Under the pieces are notes generated by a model. The model was not told where the DNA came from, made no database searches, and was given only the letters and a program-made list of their open reading frames with translations. A stretch of DNA of 64,000 nt. Source: an uncultured Pelagibacteraceae bacterium (GTDB taxonomy: Bacteria; Pseudomonadota; Alphaproteobacteria; Pelagibacterales; Pelagibacteraceae). The position numbers were made by a program, and so were the translations under genes. The DNA lies in contig CACAPU010000002.1 in assembly GCA_902534465.1 (NCBI GenBank), forward strand, positions 1-64,000. The letters are read 5' to 3'. Below are positions 30,529-41,436 of the stretch, piece by piece (position 1 is the first letter of the stretch; each line of letters begins with the position of its first letter).

Positions 30529-31656
30529 TTATTTTCTCCAAAAATTCTTAGCTTTTTGAAAAAACTTTTTAATGCTTGGATTTGATCTTTCGTTTTCAAT
30601 TTTTCTAAATTTCTCAAGTAATTCCTTTTGCTCTTTGTTTAAAGATACTGGGACTTCAGTATTAACTTGAACATATAAATCCCCATAGTCTCCTCTTCTC
30701 ATAAATGGCATCCCTTTACCCTTCAATCTAAATTGTTTTCCACTTTGTGTCCCATCGGGGATTTTTATTTTTGCTTTTCCTCCATCTATAGTTGGTATTT
30801 CAATTGTTGTTCCTAATGCTGCATCTGTAAAAGAAATAGGAAATTCAAAAAATAAATTTACCTCGGATCTTTTAAAAAGTTCGTGTGAATCAACATTAAT
30901 AAATAAATAAAGATCACCATTACTTGCTCCTCTTGATCCAGCTTCTCCTTTACCAGATAATCTAATTCTAGTTCCATCGTCTACTCCCTTAGGAATAGTC
31001 ACAGATAGTCTCTTACTTGTTTGTTTTTTACCTGTGCCACCACAGTTTGTACATGGGTGAGTTATTTGTTCACCAGAACCTGCACACTGAGGGCAAGTTT
31101 GTTGTACAGTAAAAAACCCCTGGCTTGACCGAACTTGTCCATGTCCTCCACACATTGAACACGTGCTTGCACTATAGCCTGGTTTTGAACCTGATCCGTT
31201 ACAAACATCACATTTATCAGAAGTTGAGAATTTAATATCTTGTTTTTTTCCAGTATAAGCTTCTTCTAAGGTTATTGAGAGATCATATCTTAAATCAGAT
31301 CCTCTGTTATTAGATCTTCTTGATCTTCTTCCACCTCCACCAAATCCTTCTCCAAAAAAATCCTCAAAAATATCTGAAAAGGAGCCTGAAAAGTCAAAGT
31401 TTCCAAACCCTCCTCTACCACCTCCGCCATTTTCAAAAGCTGCGTGTCCGAAATTATCGTAATTCTGTTTTCTCTCTGAGTTTGATAAAACGTGATATGC
31501 TTCTGAGGCTTCTTTAAATTTTTCCTCAGCTCCTTTATCACCTTTATTTTTGTCAGGGTGATATTTTACTGCTTGTTTTCTGTATGCTGCTTTTATTTGG
31601 TCGGGACTAGCACTTTTCTCAACACCTAATACATCATAGTAATCTCTTTTTGCCAT
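30529..31656 (-). CDS. dnaJ: chaperone DnaJ
   Basis: DYYDVLGVEKSASPDQIKAAYRKQAVKYHPDKN; four CxxCxGxG zinc motifs. Confidence 0.98.
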   Translation of the reverse strand: MAKRDYYDVLGVEKSASPDQIKAAYRKQAVKYHPDKNKGDKGAEEKFKEASEAYHVLSNSERKQNYDNFGHAAFENGGGGRGGFGNFDFSGSFSDIFEDFFGEGFGGGGRRSRRSNNRGSDLRYDLSITLEEAYTGKKQDIKFSTSDKCDVCNGSGSKPGYSASTCSMCGGHGQVRSSQGFFTVQQTCPQCAGSGEQITHPCTNCGGTGKKQTSKRLSVTIPKGVDDGTRIRLSGKGEAGSRGASNGDLYLFINVDSHELFKRSEVNLFFEFPISFTDAALGTTIEIPTIDGGKAKIKIPDGTQSGKQFRLKGKGMPFMRRGDYGDLYVQVNTEVPVSLNKEQKELLEKFRKIENERSNPSIKKFFQKAKNFWRK

Positions 31657-31684
31657 AACTAGTTATAGACAAATGGTTGATAGT

Positions 31685-33604
31685 TTAGGCGCTCTTTTCT
31701 TTATCGTCTTTTACTTCTTCAAAGTCTGCATCAACAACATTATCGTCTTTTTTCCCTTCATCTTTTGCATCTTTAGGTGCTTCACCAGGTTTAGTACTTT
31801 GTTGTGATTTGTAAATAGCTTCTCCTAGTTTCATAGAAGCTTGAACCAAATCTTGGGTCTTCTTTTTAATCTCCTCTACGTCAGTCCCTTTTAATGCATT
31901 TCTAACATTTGCTGATGCATCCTCGATAGCTTTTTTATCTGCATCAGAAACTTTACTACCATGTTCTTTTAAATTTTTTTCTGTAGAATGAAGCAAAGTA
32001 TCAGCTTGGTTTCTAGCATCAACTGCTTCTCTTTTCTTCTTATCAGCCTCTTTATTTGTTTCAGCATCCTTAACCATTTGATTTATTTCATCTTCACTTA
32101 AACCTCCTGATGCCTGGATTTGAATTTTTTGCTCTTTACCAGTTCCCTTATCTTTTGCAGACACATTTACAATACCGTTTGCATCAATATCAAATGTAAC
32201 TTCAATTTGAGGAACACCTCTGGGTGCTGGTGCAATACCTACTAGTTCGAAATTACCTAGAACCTTATTATCTGAAGCCATGTCTCTTTCACCCTGTAAA
32301 ACTCTTATCGAGACTGCAGGTTGGTTATCTTCTGCTGTCGAGAAAACTTGGCTCTTTTTAGTTGGTATTGTTGTATTTTTTTCTATTAGCTTAGTTGAAA
32401 CTCCACCTAATGTCTCAATTCCAAGAGATAGTGGTGTAACATCAAGTAAAAGTACATCTTTAACGTCACCCTGTAAAACTCCTGCTTGAATAGCAGCTCC
32501 CATTGCAACAACTTCGTCAGGATTTACAGATTTATTTGGTTCTTTACCGAAGAAGCTCTTAACCTCTTCTATTACTTTAGGCATTCTTGTCATTCCACCA
32601 ACTAGAATTACTTCATCAATTTCACTTGCATTTAAACCAGCATCCTTTAGAGCCGTTTCACATGGTGGGATTGTTCTTGAAATAAGGTCCTCAACAAGTG
32701 CCTCTAGTTTTGCTCTGGTCATTTTCATATTGATATGTTTCGGACCAGTTTTATCTGCAGTGATAAATGGTAAATTTATTTCTGTTTGTGCAGCTGAAGA
32801 TAATTCAATTTTTGCTTTTTCAGCAGACTCTTTTAGCCTTTGTAATGCTAATTTGTCAGATTTGAGATCAATTCCATTTTCTTTTTTAAATTCAGATAAT
32901 AAATATTCGACTATTGTGTTATCAAAATCTTCACCACCGAGGAAAGTGTCACCATTCGTTGACTTAACTTCGAATACCCCATCTCCTAGCTCAAGTATAG
33001 AGACATCAAAAGTACCTCCACCTAAATCATAAACAGCAATTTTTTTATTTGTTTTTTTATCTAATCCATAAGCAAGTGAAGCCGCAGTTGGCTCGTTAAT
33101 AATTCTTAAAACTTCTAAGCCTGCAATTTTCCCTGCATCCTTAGTAGCTTGTCTTTGAGCATCATTGAAATAAGCTGGAACAGTTATTACAGCTTGTGAA
33201 ACTTCTTGACCTAAATATTTTTCTGCTGTCTCCTTCATTTTTTGAAGTGTGAATGCAGATATTTGAGATGGAGAATACTTGTTTCCTTTTGCTTCAATCC
33301 ATGCATCCCCTTTATCTGAATTAACAATTTTAAATGGAGCAGTCTCAACATCTTTTTTAACAGATGGATCATCAAAATTTCTTCCAATCAATCTTTTTAC
33401 AGCAAAAATTGTATTTTCAGGGTTTGTTACTGCTTGTCTTTTTGCGGGTTGACCAATTAATTTTTCATCATTATCTGAGAAGGCTACAACTGAAGGGGTT
33501 GTTCTTGCTCCCTCAGCGTTTTCTAATACCTTAGCTTGTGTACCTTCCATCACAGCGACACAAGAATTTGTAGTTCCAAGATCAATTCCTATAACTTTGC
33601 TCAT
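31685..33604 (-). CDS. dnaK: chaperone DnaK (Hsp70)
   Basis: [45 protein letters not shown]. Confidence 0.99.
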   Translation of the reverse strand: MSKVIGIDLGTTNSCVAVMEGTQAKVLENAEGARTTPSVVAFSDNDEKLIGQPAKRQAVTNPENTIFAVKRLIGRNFDDPSVKKDVETAPFKIVNSDKGDAWIEAKGNKYSPSQISAFTLQKMKETAEKYLGQEVSQAVITVPAYFNDAQRQATKDAGKIAGLEVLRIINEPTAASLAYGLDKKTNKKIAVYDLGGGTFDVSILELGDGVFEVKSTNGDTFLGGEDFDNTIVEYLLSEFKKENGIDLKSDKLALQRLKESAEKAKIELSSAAQTEINLPFITADKTGPKHINMKMTRAKLEALVEDLISRTIPPCETALKDAGLNASEIDEVILVGGMTRMPKVIEEVKSFFGKEPNKSVNPDEVVAMGAAIQAGVLQGDVKDVLLLDVTPLSLGIETLGGVSTKLIEKNTTIPTKKSQVFSTAEDNQPAVSIRVLQGERDMASDNKVLGNFELVGIAPAPRGVPQIEVTFDIDANGIVNVSAKDKGTGKEQKIQIQASGGLSEDEINQMVKDAETNKEADKKKREAVDARNQADTLLHSTEKNLKEHGSKVSDADKKAIEDASANVRNALKGTDVEEIKKKTQDLVQASMKLGEAIYKSQQSTKPGEAPKDAKDEGKKDDNVVDADFEEVKDDKEKSA

Positions 33605-33684
33605 AATATTAATTCCTTTCGGTCATATAAGTGCTAATTTTTATACTACAACCATCTTTGCTACTTAAATTTTGGTTGTTTTTA

Positions 33685-34317
33685 CTAGTTTTTTTCATCT
33701 TTTTGATTTTCTTTTTCACTTTCCTCTGCTTTTTTCTTTGAAACTCCAACTAAGGACGGTCTTAATAGTCTGCCTTTCATCATAAAGCCTCTTTGAATTT
33801 CCTGAACAATTGTGCCAGGTTCTTTTGTATCATCTTCCACTTCCATCATCGCTTGATGTAGATTTGGATCAAGTTTTTCATTAATTGATTTGATTGGTTC
33901 AATATTATTTTTCTTAAATATTGAAAGCATGTCATTACTAATAATATCCAAATGTTCAGTAATTTTTTTGAGTGCATCGGTATTTTTTAATTTTTCGTCA
34001 TTTTCTAAAGCGACTTTTGATCTCTCGAGATTATCTAACAAGTTAAGGGCTTCTTTAGCAAATGAATATCCACCATATTCATAAGCATCGTCTTTTTCTT
34101 TCTCAAATCTTCTTCTTTGATTTTCCATTTCTGCGAAAGTTCTCGCAAGTTTATCTTTGAGTGCTTTTAATTCTTCCTCTGGTGATAGTTTAACCTCTTT
34201 TTCTTTTTCTATATTATCGCTACTAACTTTTTGGTCATCAACAACTTTTTCTGATGATTGGTGATCATTTTCAGTTTCTAGTGCTGAAGTGTTATCTTTA
34301 TTTTCTTCCTTGTCCAT
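33685..34317 (-). CDS. grpE: nucleotide exchange factor GrpE
   Basis: AEMENQRRRFEKEKDDAYEYG...LLDNLERS; PNLHQAMMEVEDDTKEPGTIVQEIQRGFMMKGRLLRPSLVGVSK. Confidence 0.96.
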   Translation of the reverse strand: MDKEENKDNTSALETENDHQSSEKVVDDQKVSSDNIEKEKEVKLSPEEELKALKDKLARTFAEMENQRRRFEKEKDDAYEYGGYSFAKEALNLLDNLERSKVALENDEKLKNTDALKKITEHLDIISNDMLSIFKKNNIEPIKSINEKLDPNLHQAMMEVEDDTKEPGTIVQEIQRGFMMKGRLLRPSLVGVSKKKAEESEKENQKDEKN

Positions 34318-34353
34318 ATATGTTTATATGGTAAGAAAATACATAATTTCTAG

Positions 34354-34956
34354 ATGTCCAAAAAAAAAATTAAAGAAATATTTATTGGCTCAAATAACAA
34401 AGGAAAACTGAAGGAAATTGCAGATCTACTACCTAAAAGTTTAAAATTATATTCTAATTTAGACTACAAAATTTCTAGTCCTATAGAAACAGGCACTTCA
34501 TTTTATGAAAATTCACTACTCAAGGCAAAATATTTTTCAAAAAAAACTAAAAAAATTTGTATGTCCGATGACTCTGGAATTGAGATTGATATTTTAAATA
34601 AAAAACCAGGAGTATACTCAGCAGACTGGGCTGGAAAAAAAAGAAATTTTGATTTAGCCATTAAAAAAGTATACCGAGAAATTTATAAGAAAGATAAAAA
34701 TTGGAAAAAGAAAAAAATTACAGCCAGATTTATCTGTGTTCTAACAATATTTTGGCCAGATGGAAAATTTGTGAGTAAAGTTGGTAAAATTGAAGGTCGT
34801 ATCTCTAATATAAAAAAAGGAAAAAATGGTTTTGGCTATGATCCAATTTTTATACCAAAAGGAAAAAGATTAACTTTTGGTGAGCTAGAACCTCAAAAAA
34901 AATATAAAATAGATCATCGTTTTAATGCATTCAAAAAAATTAGAAAATTTTTTTGA
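34354..34956 (+). CDS. rdgB: dITP/XTP pyrophosphatase (RdgB/HAM1)
   Basis: GSNNKGKLKEIADLL, SDDSGIEIDILNKKPGVYSADWAG, GFGYDPIFIPKG. Confidence 0.94.
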   Translation: MSKKKIKEIFIGSNNKGKLKEIADLLPKSLKLYSNLDYKISSPIETGTSFYENSLLKAKYFSKKTKKICMSDDSGIEIDILNKKPGVYSADWAGKKRNFDLAIKKVYREIYKKDKNWKKKKITARFICVLTIFWPDGKFVSKVGKIEGRISNIKKGKNGFGYDPIFIPKGKRLTFGELEPQKKYKIDHRFNAFKKIRKFF

Positions 34957-36091
34957 ATTGATTATCTTCAACACTATAAAAATTTAATTGATGCGTAATT
35001 ACATTTTTATTAATTTCAAAAATTCCTATCTTTCCTTTAAATTTATTTTTTTTGTAAAATATATTTTTTGAAATCTTAAAATCATTTTCTAAAATTAAAA
35101 AATAAACTAAGCCAATCAAATCATAACTTAAAAACGATAGTTGATCACCATCTTGGCCATAATTATTCTTAAAATCATTTAAAAATATTTCATAATTATT
35201 TTTATTTATGGATGGAAAATATATGGGATGAAGAGAGGTCTCTTTCAAAAGAGAATTATCAAACCATTGGTTTAAGGTAATGTATTTAATTCTTTTTGAG
35301 GAAACATCTGTATATAGTAATGATGTAGCAACGCTTTTCAAATTTTCATCAAAATCAGCTATTACTACAGAGTCAAAGTCAATATTTCCCAGGGTATCTC
35401 TTTTCTTTAGGTTTTGAATTTTTTTATCTTTATCTTTAAATGATAAACTTTCTATCCTTTTAATTTCATCTCGCAGGTTATTTTTTCTTATTTGATATCT
35501 TGTTAGATCCTCAATTTGTTTTGTAAGTTTAGTTGGTTCTCTGTCGTAATAAAAAATTTCTTTATGTTCTATCTTCGTTTTTTTAACTGCAATTTCTATT
35601 TCTTGTTTAAACTCTGACCTTGGAACTAAAAAAATACTTTTTGATAAATTACTTTTGTTGTTAAACTCTTTTATTGTCTGTATTTGTGAAACTGCATTTA
35701 CACCTGCACTAATAACATTTTTAGGATTATCAATTAATTTATTTGTAAATGAAATGAAAATAACATCTTTTAAGTCATCGAGATACTTATTACTTTCATT
35801 GAAGACTGGTCCTAAAATAATTCTTACACCTTCTTGATATAATTCTTTAGAAACTTTTAATGCATTAATAGGATTTGATTTTGTATCTCTTGGGAGAATC
35901 TCTATTTTTTCGTCATCAATCTTATTGACTGCCATTCTAACTGATTTGATGATTTTTTCACCAATTGCAGAATTCTCTCCACTTAGAGGAACAATTAATC
36001 CAATTTTAATTTTTTCTTTTGAGTAAGCACTTTTATTTAAAGCTAGGATGATTATAGCTCCACAAAAAAGTAATTTAATAAAAGTTTTCAT
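34940..36091 (-). CDS. penicillin-binding protein activator/LppC-like periplasmic protein
   Basis: Signal peptide; KIGLIVPLSGENSAIGEKIIKSVRMAV periplasmic-binding fold; divergent from rsmI as typical for this family. Confidence 0.8.
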   Translation of the reverse strand: MKTFIKLLFCGAIIILALNKSAYSKEKIKIGLIVPLSGENSAIGEKIIKSVRMAVNKIDDEKIEILPRDTKSNPINALKVSKELYQEGVRIILGPVFNESNKYLDDLKDVIFISFTNKLIDNPKNVISAGVNAVSQIQTIKEFNNKSNLSKSIFLVPRSEFKQEIEIAVKKTKIEHKEIFYYDREPTKLTKQIEDLTRYQIRKNNLRDEIKRIESLSFKDKDKKIQNLKKRDTLGNIDFDSVVIADFDENLKSVATSLLYTDVSSKRIKYITLNQWFDNSLLKETSLHPIYFPSINKNNYEIFLNDFKNNYGQDGDQLSFLSYDLIGLVYFLILENDFKISKNIFYKKNKFKGKIGIFEINKNVITHQLNFYSVEDNQFKKIF

Positions 36092-36127
36092 TTTAGTTTT
36101 AATAATATAATTAAATAAATAATTTAA

Positions 36128-36979
36128 ATGAATTTAAATAATAATAAATTTAAACCTGGGCTATATTGTGTTGCTACACCAATAGGGAACATGGGTGATA
36201 TTTCTTATAGAGCAATTGAAACCTTAAGAAAATCGGATTTAATTTTATGTGAGGATACAAGAGTCTCAAAAAATATTTTAAAAAAATTTGAAATAAGGAA
36301 GAAAATAATTTCTAATCATAAATTTAACGAAACTAAAAATTTAGAATTAGTATTAGAACTTCTTAAAAATAATAAAATAGTATCATTAGTTTCTGATGCT
36401 GGAACACCAGCTGTTTCAGACCCTGGAAGAATACTTGTAAAAGAATGTACAAAAAATGGAATTGATGTTTTTCCAATCCCAGGTCCATCTGCAGTCAGTG
36501 CAGCAATATCAATAAGTGGATTTTCTGATAATTTTTATTTTTGTGGATTTCTACCTGAAAAACAAAATCAAATAAGAAAATTATTTCAAAATTTATCAAG
36601 TCTTGAATGTTCAATTATATTTTTTATATCACCTAATAAACTCAGTAAAAGAATTAATGATATTAAAGAATTCTTTTTGAATAGAGAAATACTAATTTGT
36701 AGAGAAATAAGTAAATATCACGAGGAATACATAAGAGTATCAGTAAATGAATTATCAAAAATAAATTTTTCGAGAAAAGGCGAAATAACCGTTGTTATTT
36801 CTGAGATGAAAAAAGAAAGATTAAGTTTCAAAGAACTTGAAGAATCAGATAAAAAAAAAATAAATAAATTAATTAAAAAAATGTCTATAAAAGATATTGT
36901 AAAAAAAATTTCAGAAGACAGAAAAATTTCTAAAAAAGTAATTTATAAATATTGTATAGAAATTAAAAATGAAAATTAA
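36128..36979 (+). CDS. rsmI: 16S rRNA (cytidine(1402)-2'-O)-methyltransferase
   Basis: GLYCVATPIGNMGDISYRAIETLRKSDLILCEDTRVSKNIL, LVSDAGTPAVSDPG, PIPGPSAVSAAISISG. Confidence 0.96.
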   Translation: MNLNNNKFKPGLYCVATPIGNMGDISYRAIETLRKSDLILCEDTRVSKNILKKFEIRKKIISNHKFNETKNLELVLELLKNNKIVSLVSDAGTPAVSDPGRILVKECTKNGIDVFPIPGPSAVSAAISISGFSDNFYFCGFLPEKQNQIRKLFQNLSSLECSIIFFISPNKLSKRINDIKEFFLNREILICREISKYHEEYIRVSVNELSKINFSRKGEITVVISEMKKERLSFKELEESDKKKINKLIKKMSIKDIVKKISEDRKISKKVIYKYCIEIKNEN

Positions 36980-37562
36980 AAAAATTTTATTTTTGATAAG
37001 TTTTATAATTTTTTCTGGTTGTGTTGGTTATTCTTCAACAGGTGTTTTCGGTACTGGTGTTTCAATTGCTTTAGACCCTAGGAGCTTAGGAACCCAGATA
37101 GATGACTCAATAATGCAGCAAAATTTGAGAGCAAAATTATTATCAGCAGACAAAAGTTATATTATTTCAGTAAAAACAAAAATTCTTGATGGAAGGATAT
37201 TTCTTACAGGAAAAGTAAGTTCAGTTGAGGATAAATTAAAAATTACAAAATTAGCTTGGGAAATAAAAGGTGCTAGATCAGTTAAAAATGATTTAAGAAT
37301 AAAAGAAGAATTTAATTTTAAAAGATCTGCTAAAGATTTACTTTTAACATCACAACTTAGAGCGGCTTTAATAGCAAATAAAAAAGTAAAATCAGTTAAC
37401 TACAATATAGATTCTTATAAAAAGAAAATTTATATTTATGGAATAGCTCAAAATGATACTGAAAGAGATGAAGTTACTAGGGAAGCAAAAGAAATATTGG
37501 ATGTAGAAGATGTAATCACCAGTATATTTTTAGTTGATGATTTGAGAGTTGTAAAAAATTAG
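36969..37562 (+). CDS. BON-domain lipoprotein
   Basis: Lipobox FSGCVGYSS; two BON-like repeats (ILDGRIFLTGKVSSVEDKLKITKLAWEIKGARSVKNDL; KKIYIYGIAQNDTERDEVTREAKEILDVEDVITSI). Confidence 0.85.
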   Translation: MKIKKILFLISFIIFSGCVGYSSTGVFGTGVSIALDPRSLGTQIDDSIMQQNLRAKLLSADKSYIISVKTKILDGRIFLTGKVSSVEDKLKITKLAWEIKGARSVKNDLRIKEEFNFKRSAKDLLLTSQLRAALIANKKVKSVNYNIDSYKKKIYIYGIAQNDTERDEVTREAKEILDVEDVITSIFLVDDLRVVKN

Positions 37563-37569
37563 CTTTTAT

Positions 37570-39855
37570 TCAAATTTTTCCATAATCAATTACTCCCGCT
37601 GAATATGCAGCTACCGAAGCTAAATTCAAAATTTCAGATGTAGATGATCTCAATGGAGCTATTTCGATTGGTTGAGCAAGACCTATTAATAATGGACCAA
37701 TTACTTTTGCGTCTCCTAATGTTTTCATAATTTTATAGGAAATTGCAGCACTATGTTGGCCAGGCATGATGAGAATATTTGCTTTACCTACTATTTCTGA
37801 AAATGGGTATAAATCAGAATATTCATCATCAAGTGCCACATCTGGTTGCATATCCCCATCAAATTTAAAATCTACTTTTCTTTCTTTTAATATTTCCACA
37901 GCCTCTCTAATATGTTTTGTTCTGCTTGTTATTGGTTGACCAAATGTTGAATGAGATAAAAATGCAACTTTAGGATCAATTCCAAACAATCTTACAACTC
38001 TTGCAGATGAAATTGCTATATTTGCTAATTCCTCAGATGAAGGATATTCGTTAACTGATGTATCTCCTATAAATACTGTTTTTCCTTTTCTTACTACCAT
38101 GTTTAAACCAAACATTATTTCTCCTTTACGAGCAGGTATAACTTTTTTTATCCTTTCAAGTGATTGAGAATATCTTCTAGTATTACCTGTTACCATTGCA
38201 TCTGCATCTCCACATTCAACCATGCATGATGCCCAAATAACCCTGTCATTTCTGATCATCCTATCACAATCTCTTTCAAGTAAACCTTGATCTCTATGCA
38301 TCTTCTTGAAGAGAAATTTTGTGTATTTGTCTCTCATTTTTTTATTAGTTGAATTAACAATTTTAATATTCAAATTTTTTCCGTAACCAATTTCCTTCAA
38401 CCTTTGCTTAACTATGTTTTCTTTTGCAACAATTATAGGAGTTCCTAAATTACTATTTTTAAATGCAATTGCAGCTTTTAAAGTATTTTCATCTTCACCA
38501 TCTGCAAAAACAACTGTTTTCTGATTTTTCTTAATTTTAGAATTTATTCCTTGCAGAATTGTTACTGAGGGATCTAACCTTTGTTTTAATTGATCAGAGT
38601 ATAAACTAAAATTTTCAATTTTCTTTCTTGCAACCCCACTTTTCATTGCAGCTTTCGCTACTGCAACTGGAATTACGCTTATTAATCTAGGATCAAATGT
38701 AGATGGAATAATATAATCTTTTCCATATTTTGGTCGATCTCCGCCCATCGCTGCTGCAACCTCATCAGGAACTCTTTCTCTAGCTAATTTTGCAATTGCA
38801 TTAGCGGCAGCCATTTTCATTTCCTCATTTATTGTTTTTGCTCTTACATCAAGAGCACCTCTGAATATATATGGAAAACCAATTAAATTATTTACTTGAT
38901 TGGGATAATCTGATCTACCGGTTGCTATGATCGCATCTTTTCTTACTTTATAGACATCCTCAGGTAATATTTCTGGATCTGGATTAGCACAGGCAAATAT
39001 AATTGGATTTTTTGCCATTCGTTTAACTATTTCTTTTTTTAATATACCAGCTGACGATAGACCTAAAAAAACATCTGCATTTTTTAACGCATCAAACAAA
39101 TTTTTGTTTTTTGTTTTTTTTGCATATTTAAGTTTCCACTTATTCAAACCTTTTCTATTTGAACTAATTACCCCTTTGCTATCTATCATGGTTAAATTTT
39201 CTTTTTTTACACCTAATTTAATAAATAAATCTGAGCATGCCATTGCCGAGGCTCCTGCACCATTTACAACAACTTTAATGTTAGAAATTTTTTTTTTTGT
39301 TATGTGAATTGAATTAATTAATGCAGCAGATGTAATGATTGCTGTTCCATGTTGATCATCGTGAAATACTGGAATATCAAGTATATCTTTTAACTCTTCC
39401 TCAATTATGAAACATTCTGGAGCAGCGATATCTTCAAGATTAATACCCCCAAAACTAACAGCAAAGTTTTTTATACTGTTAACTATTTCTTTTGGATCTT
39501 TGCTGTCAATCTCTAAATCAATAGCATCTATATCTGCAAATCTCTTAAACAAAACTGCTTTACCTTCCATAACAGGCTTGGAAGCAATAGCTCCTAAATT
39601 TCCAAGACCTAAAATTGCTGAGCCATTACTTATTACAGCGACTAAGTTACCCTTAGTAGTATAGTCATACGCACGTTCTGAATTTTTATAAATTTCCTTG
39701 ACTGGTGCTGCAACACCTGGAGAATATGCCAAAGCCAGGTCTCTTTTTGAAGTCATCGGTTTTGATGAGTTTATCTCAATCTTGCCAGATTTATTTGAGA
39801 TATGAAACTCAAGAGCTTCTTTATCTGAATAATGTTCAATTTTATTTTTTTTCAT
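37570..39855 (-). CDS. maeB: NADP-dependent malic enzyme with C-terminal phosphotransacetylase-like domain
   Basis: RDLALAYSPGVAAPVKEI, DDQHGTAIITSAAL, VVNGAGASAMA; C-terminal MVTGNTRRYSQSLERI, LIMPGQHSAAISYKIM. Confidence 0.95.
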   Translation of the reverse strand: MKKNKIEHYSDKEALEFHISNKSGKIEINSSKPMTSKRDLALAYSPGVAAPVKEIYKNSERAYDYTTKGNLVAVISNGSAILGLGNLGAIASKPVMEGKAVLFKRFADIDAIDLEIDSKDPKEIVNSIKNFAVSFGGINLEDIAAPECFIIEEELKDILDIPVFHDDQHGTAIITSAALINSIHITKKKISNIKVVVNGAGASAMACSDLFIKLGVKKENLTMIDSKGVISSNRKGLNKWKLKYAKKTKNKNLFDALKNADVFLGLSSAGILKKEIVKRMAKNPIIFACANPDPEILPEDVYKVRKDAIIATGRSDYPNQVNNLIGFPYIFRGALDVRAKTINEEMKMAAANAIAKLARERVPDEVAAAMGGDRPKYGKDYIIPSTFDPRLISVIPVAVAKAAMKSGVARKKIENFSLYSDQLKQRLDPSVTILQGINSKIKKNQKTVVFADGEDENTLKAAIAFKNSNLGTPIIVAKENIVKQRLKEIGYGKNLNIKIVNSTNKKMRDKYTKFLFKKMHRDQGLLERDCDRMIRNDRVIWASCMVECGDADAMVTGNTRRYSQSLERIKKVIPARKGEIMFGLNMVVRKGKTVFIGDTSVNEYPSSEELANIAISSARVVRLFGIDPKVAFLSHSTFGQPITSRTKHIREAVEILKERKVDFKFDGDMQPDVALDDEYSDLYPFSEIVGKANILIMPGQHSAAISYKIMKTLGDAKVIGPLLIGLAQPIEIAPLRSSTSEILNLASVAAYSAGVIDYGKI

Positions 39856-39903
39856 TTATTAATTAAATATACAATTAAGGTAAATTTAGCACTAATATGA
39901 TTT

Positions 39904-41433
39904 ATGAACCTCATTAAGTCAACAAGCACATTTAGTCTATTTGTTTTATTAAGTAGAGTTCTTGGTTACATAAGAGATTTTTTTATAGCAATCTATCTTG
40001 GTTCAGGTCCTTTGGCTGACGCTTTTTTTGTTGCCTTTAGAATTCCAAATACTTTCAGAAGATTATTTTCAGAGGGTACCTTTAATGCAGCCTTTGTTCC
40101 CTCATATTCCTCAGAGCTTGTTAAAGGGAAAAGTGATGCGAATTCATTTGCCAACACAATTTTTAATTTATTGTTATTAGGATTATTTTTCGCAATCCTA
40201 ATAATTGAAATATTCATGCCAGCGTTTATAAAAATTATTGCGCCAGGATTTTCAGATGACACAAAAAAATTGGATCTTGTGATTGATCTCACTAGAATTA
40301 CTTTTCCATTCTTATTTTTTATTTGTCTTGCATCTTTTTTCTCTGCAATTTTAAACTCGCATAATAAATTTGCAGCTGCCGCAGCAGCTCCAATAATTTT
40401 AAATATATTATTAATTATTTGCCTGTTGTATGCTGATAAGTTAAATGATAATTTAGTCTATTACTTATCTTATTCAGTTACAATTGCAGGAATTCTTCAG
40501 TTTATTTTTTTATTAATATTTGTTAAAAAATATCTTCTATTAAAAATAAGTTTTATTTTTCATATAAATAAAAAAGTAAAAATTTTTTTTAGTAAACTTT
40601 TGCCAAGTATTTTTTCATCTGGAGTAACGCAGATAAATATCTTAATTGGAACAATTATTGCATCTTTTCAGGCAAGTGCAGTTTCATATTTATATTATGC
40701 TGATAGAATTTATCAGATTAACTTAGCTATTGCCGGTATTGCTATAGGTACTGTAATACTTCCAAATCTTAGTAGGCATATTAAAAGTAAAAATTCTCTA
40801 AAAACAATAGAACTTCAAAATAAAGCGTTAGAGCTTAGTTTATTTTTGAGTTTACCAGCATCTCTTGCTTTAATTGTTGGTTCAGAGCAAATAACTTCAG
40901 CTTTATTCGGATATGGTTCTTTCGATCAGACAGGTGTTGAAAATTCTGCAAAAGCTTTATTTTATTTCTCTTTTGGGCTTCCTGCTTTTTCATTAATCAA
41001 AATATTTTCAACTTTTTTATTTGCAAGAAATGATACTAAAACACCTTTTAAATATTCATTAATTTCTGTAATTTTAAATATAATTATAAGTTTAAGCTTT
41101 TTTTCAAAAGTTGGTTTCATAATAATTCCAATATCAACAACAATTTCATCTTGGTTTAATGGAATTATTTTATTAATTTTTGTAATTAACAAAAATTACT
41201 TTAAATTTAGTTCTAATTTTATAATTCAAATAATTAAAATTATTATCTCAAATATAATTTCTATTTTTATCTTTTATTTTTTAGTTAATTTGTTATCGAG
41301 CTCATTAGATTATGCAAATAATTATAAATTTTTATTTATTATTTTGATAGTTTTATTAACTTTCGTTTCATACATAGGAGTTTCATTTCTTATAAAAGCC
41401 TTTAAAATTTCAGATATTAATTTAAAGTATTAA
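39904..41433 (+). CDS. murJ: lipid II flippase MurJ/MviN
   Basis: STFSLFVLLSRVLGYIRD, ADAFFVAFRIPNTFRRLFSEGTFNAAFVPSYS; multi-pass membrane. Confidence 0.96.
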   Translation: MNLIKSTSTFSLFVLLSRVLGYIRDFFIAIYLGSGPLADAFFVAFRIPNTFRRLFSEGTFNAAFVPSYSSELVKGKSDANSFANTIFNLLLLGLFFAILIIEIFMPAFIKIIAPGFSDDTKKLDLVIDLTRITFPFLFFICLASFFSAILNSHNKFAAAAAAPIILNILLIICLLYADKLNDNLVYYLSYSVTIAGILQFIFLLIFVKKYLLLKISFIFHINKKVKIFFSKLLPSIFSSGVTQINILIGTIIASFQASAVSYLYYADRIYQINLAIAGIAIGTVILPNLSRHIKSKNSLKTIELQNKALELSLFLSLPASLALIVGSEQITSALFGYGSFDQTGVENSAKALFYFSFGLPAFSLIKIFSTFLFARNDTKTPFKYSLISVILNIIISLSFFSKVGFIIIPISTTISSWFNGIILLIFVINKNYFKFSSNFIIQIIKIIISNIISIFIFYFLVNLLSSSLDYANNYKFLFIILIVLLTFVSYIGVSFLIKAFKISDINLKY

Positions 41434-41436
41434 GAG

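Noticed and set aside
33601-33684. Half of a CIRCE-like element (TTAGCACTT on the minus strand) upstream of dnaK
   Set aside because: The second inverted half (GAGTGCTAA at N9) is missing, and no hrcA is seen beside grpE. Only a chance half-site is supported.
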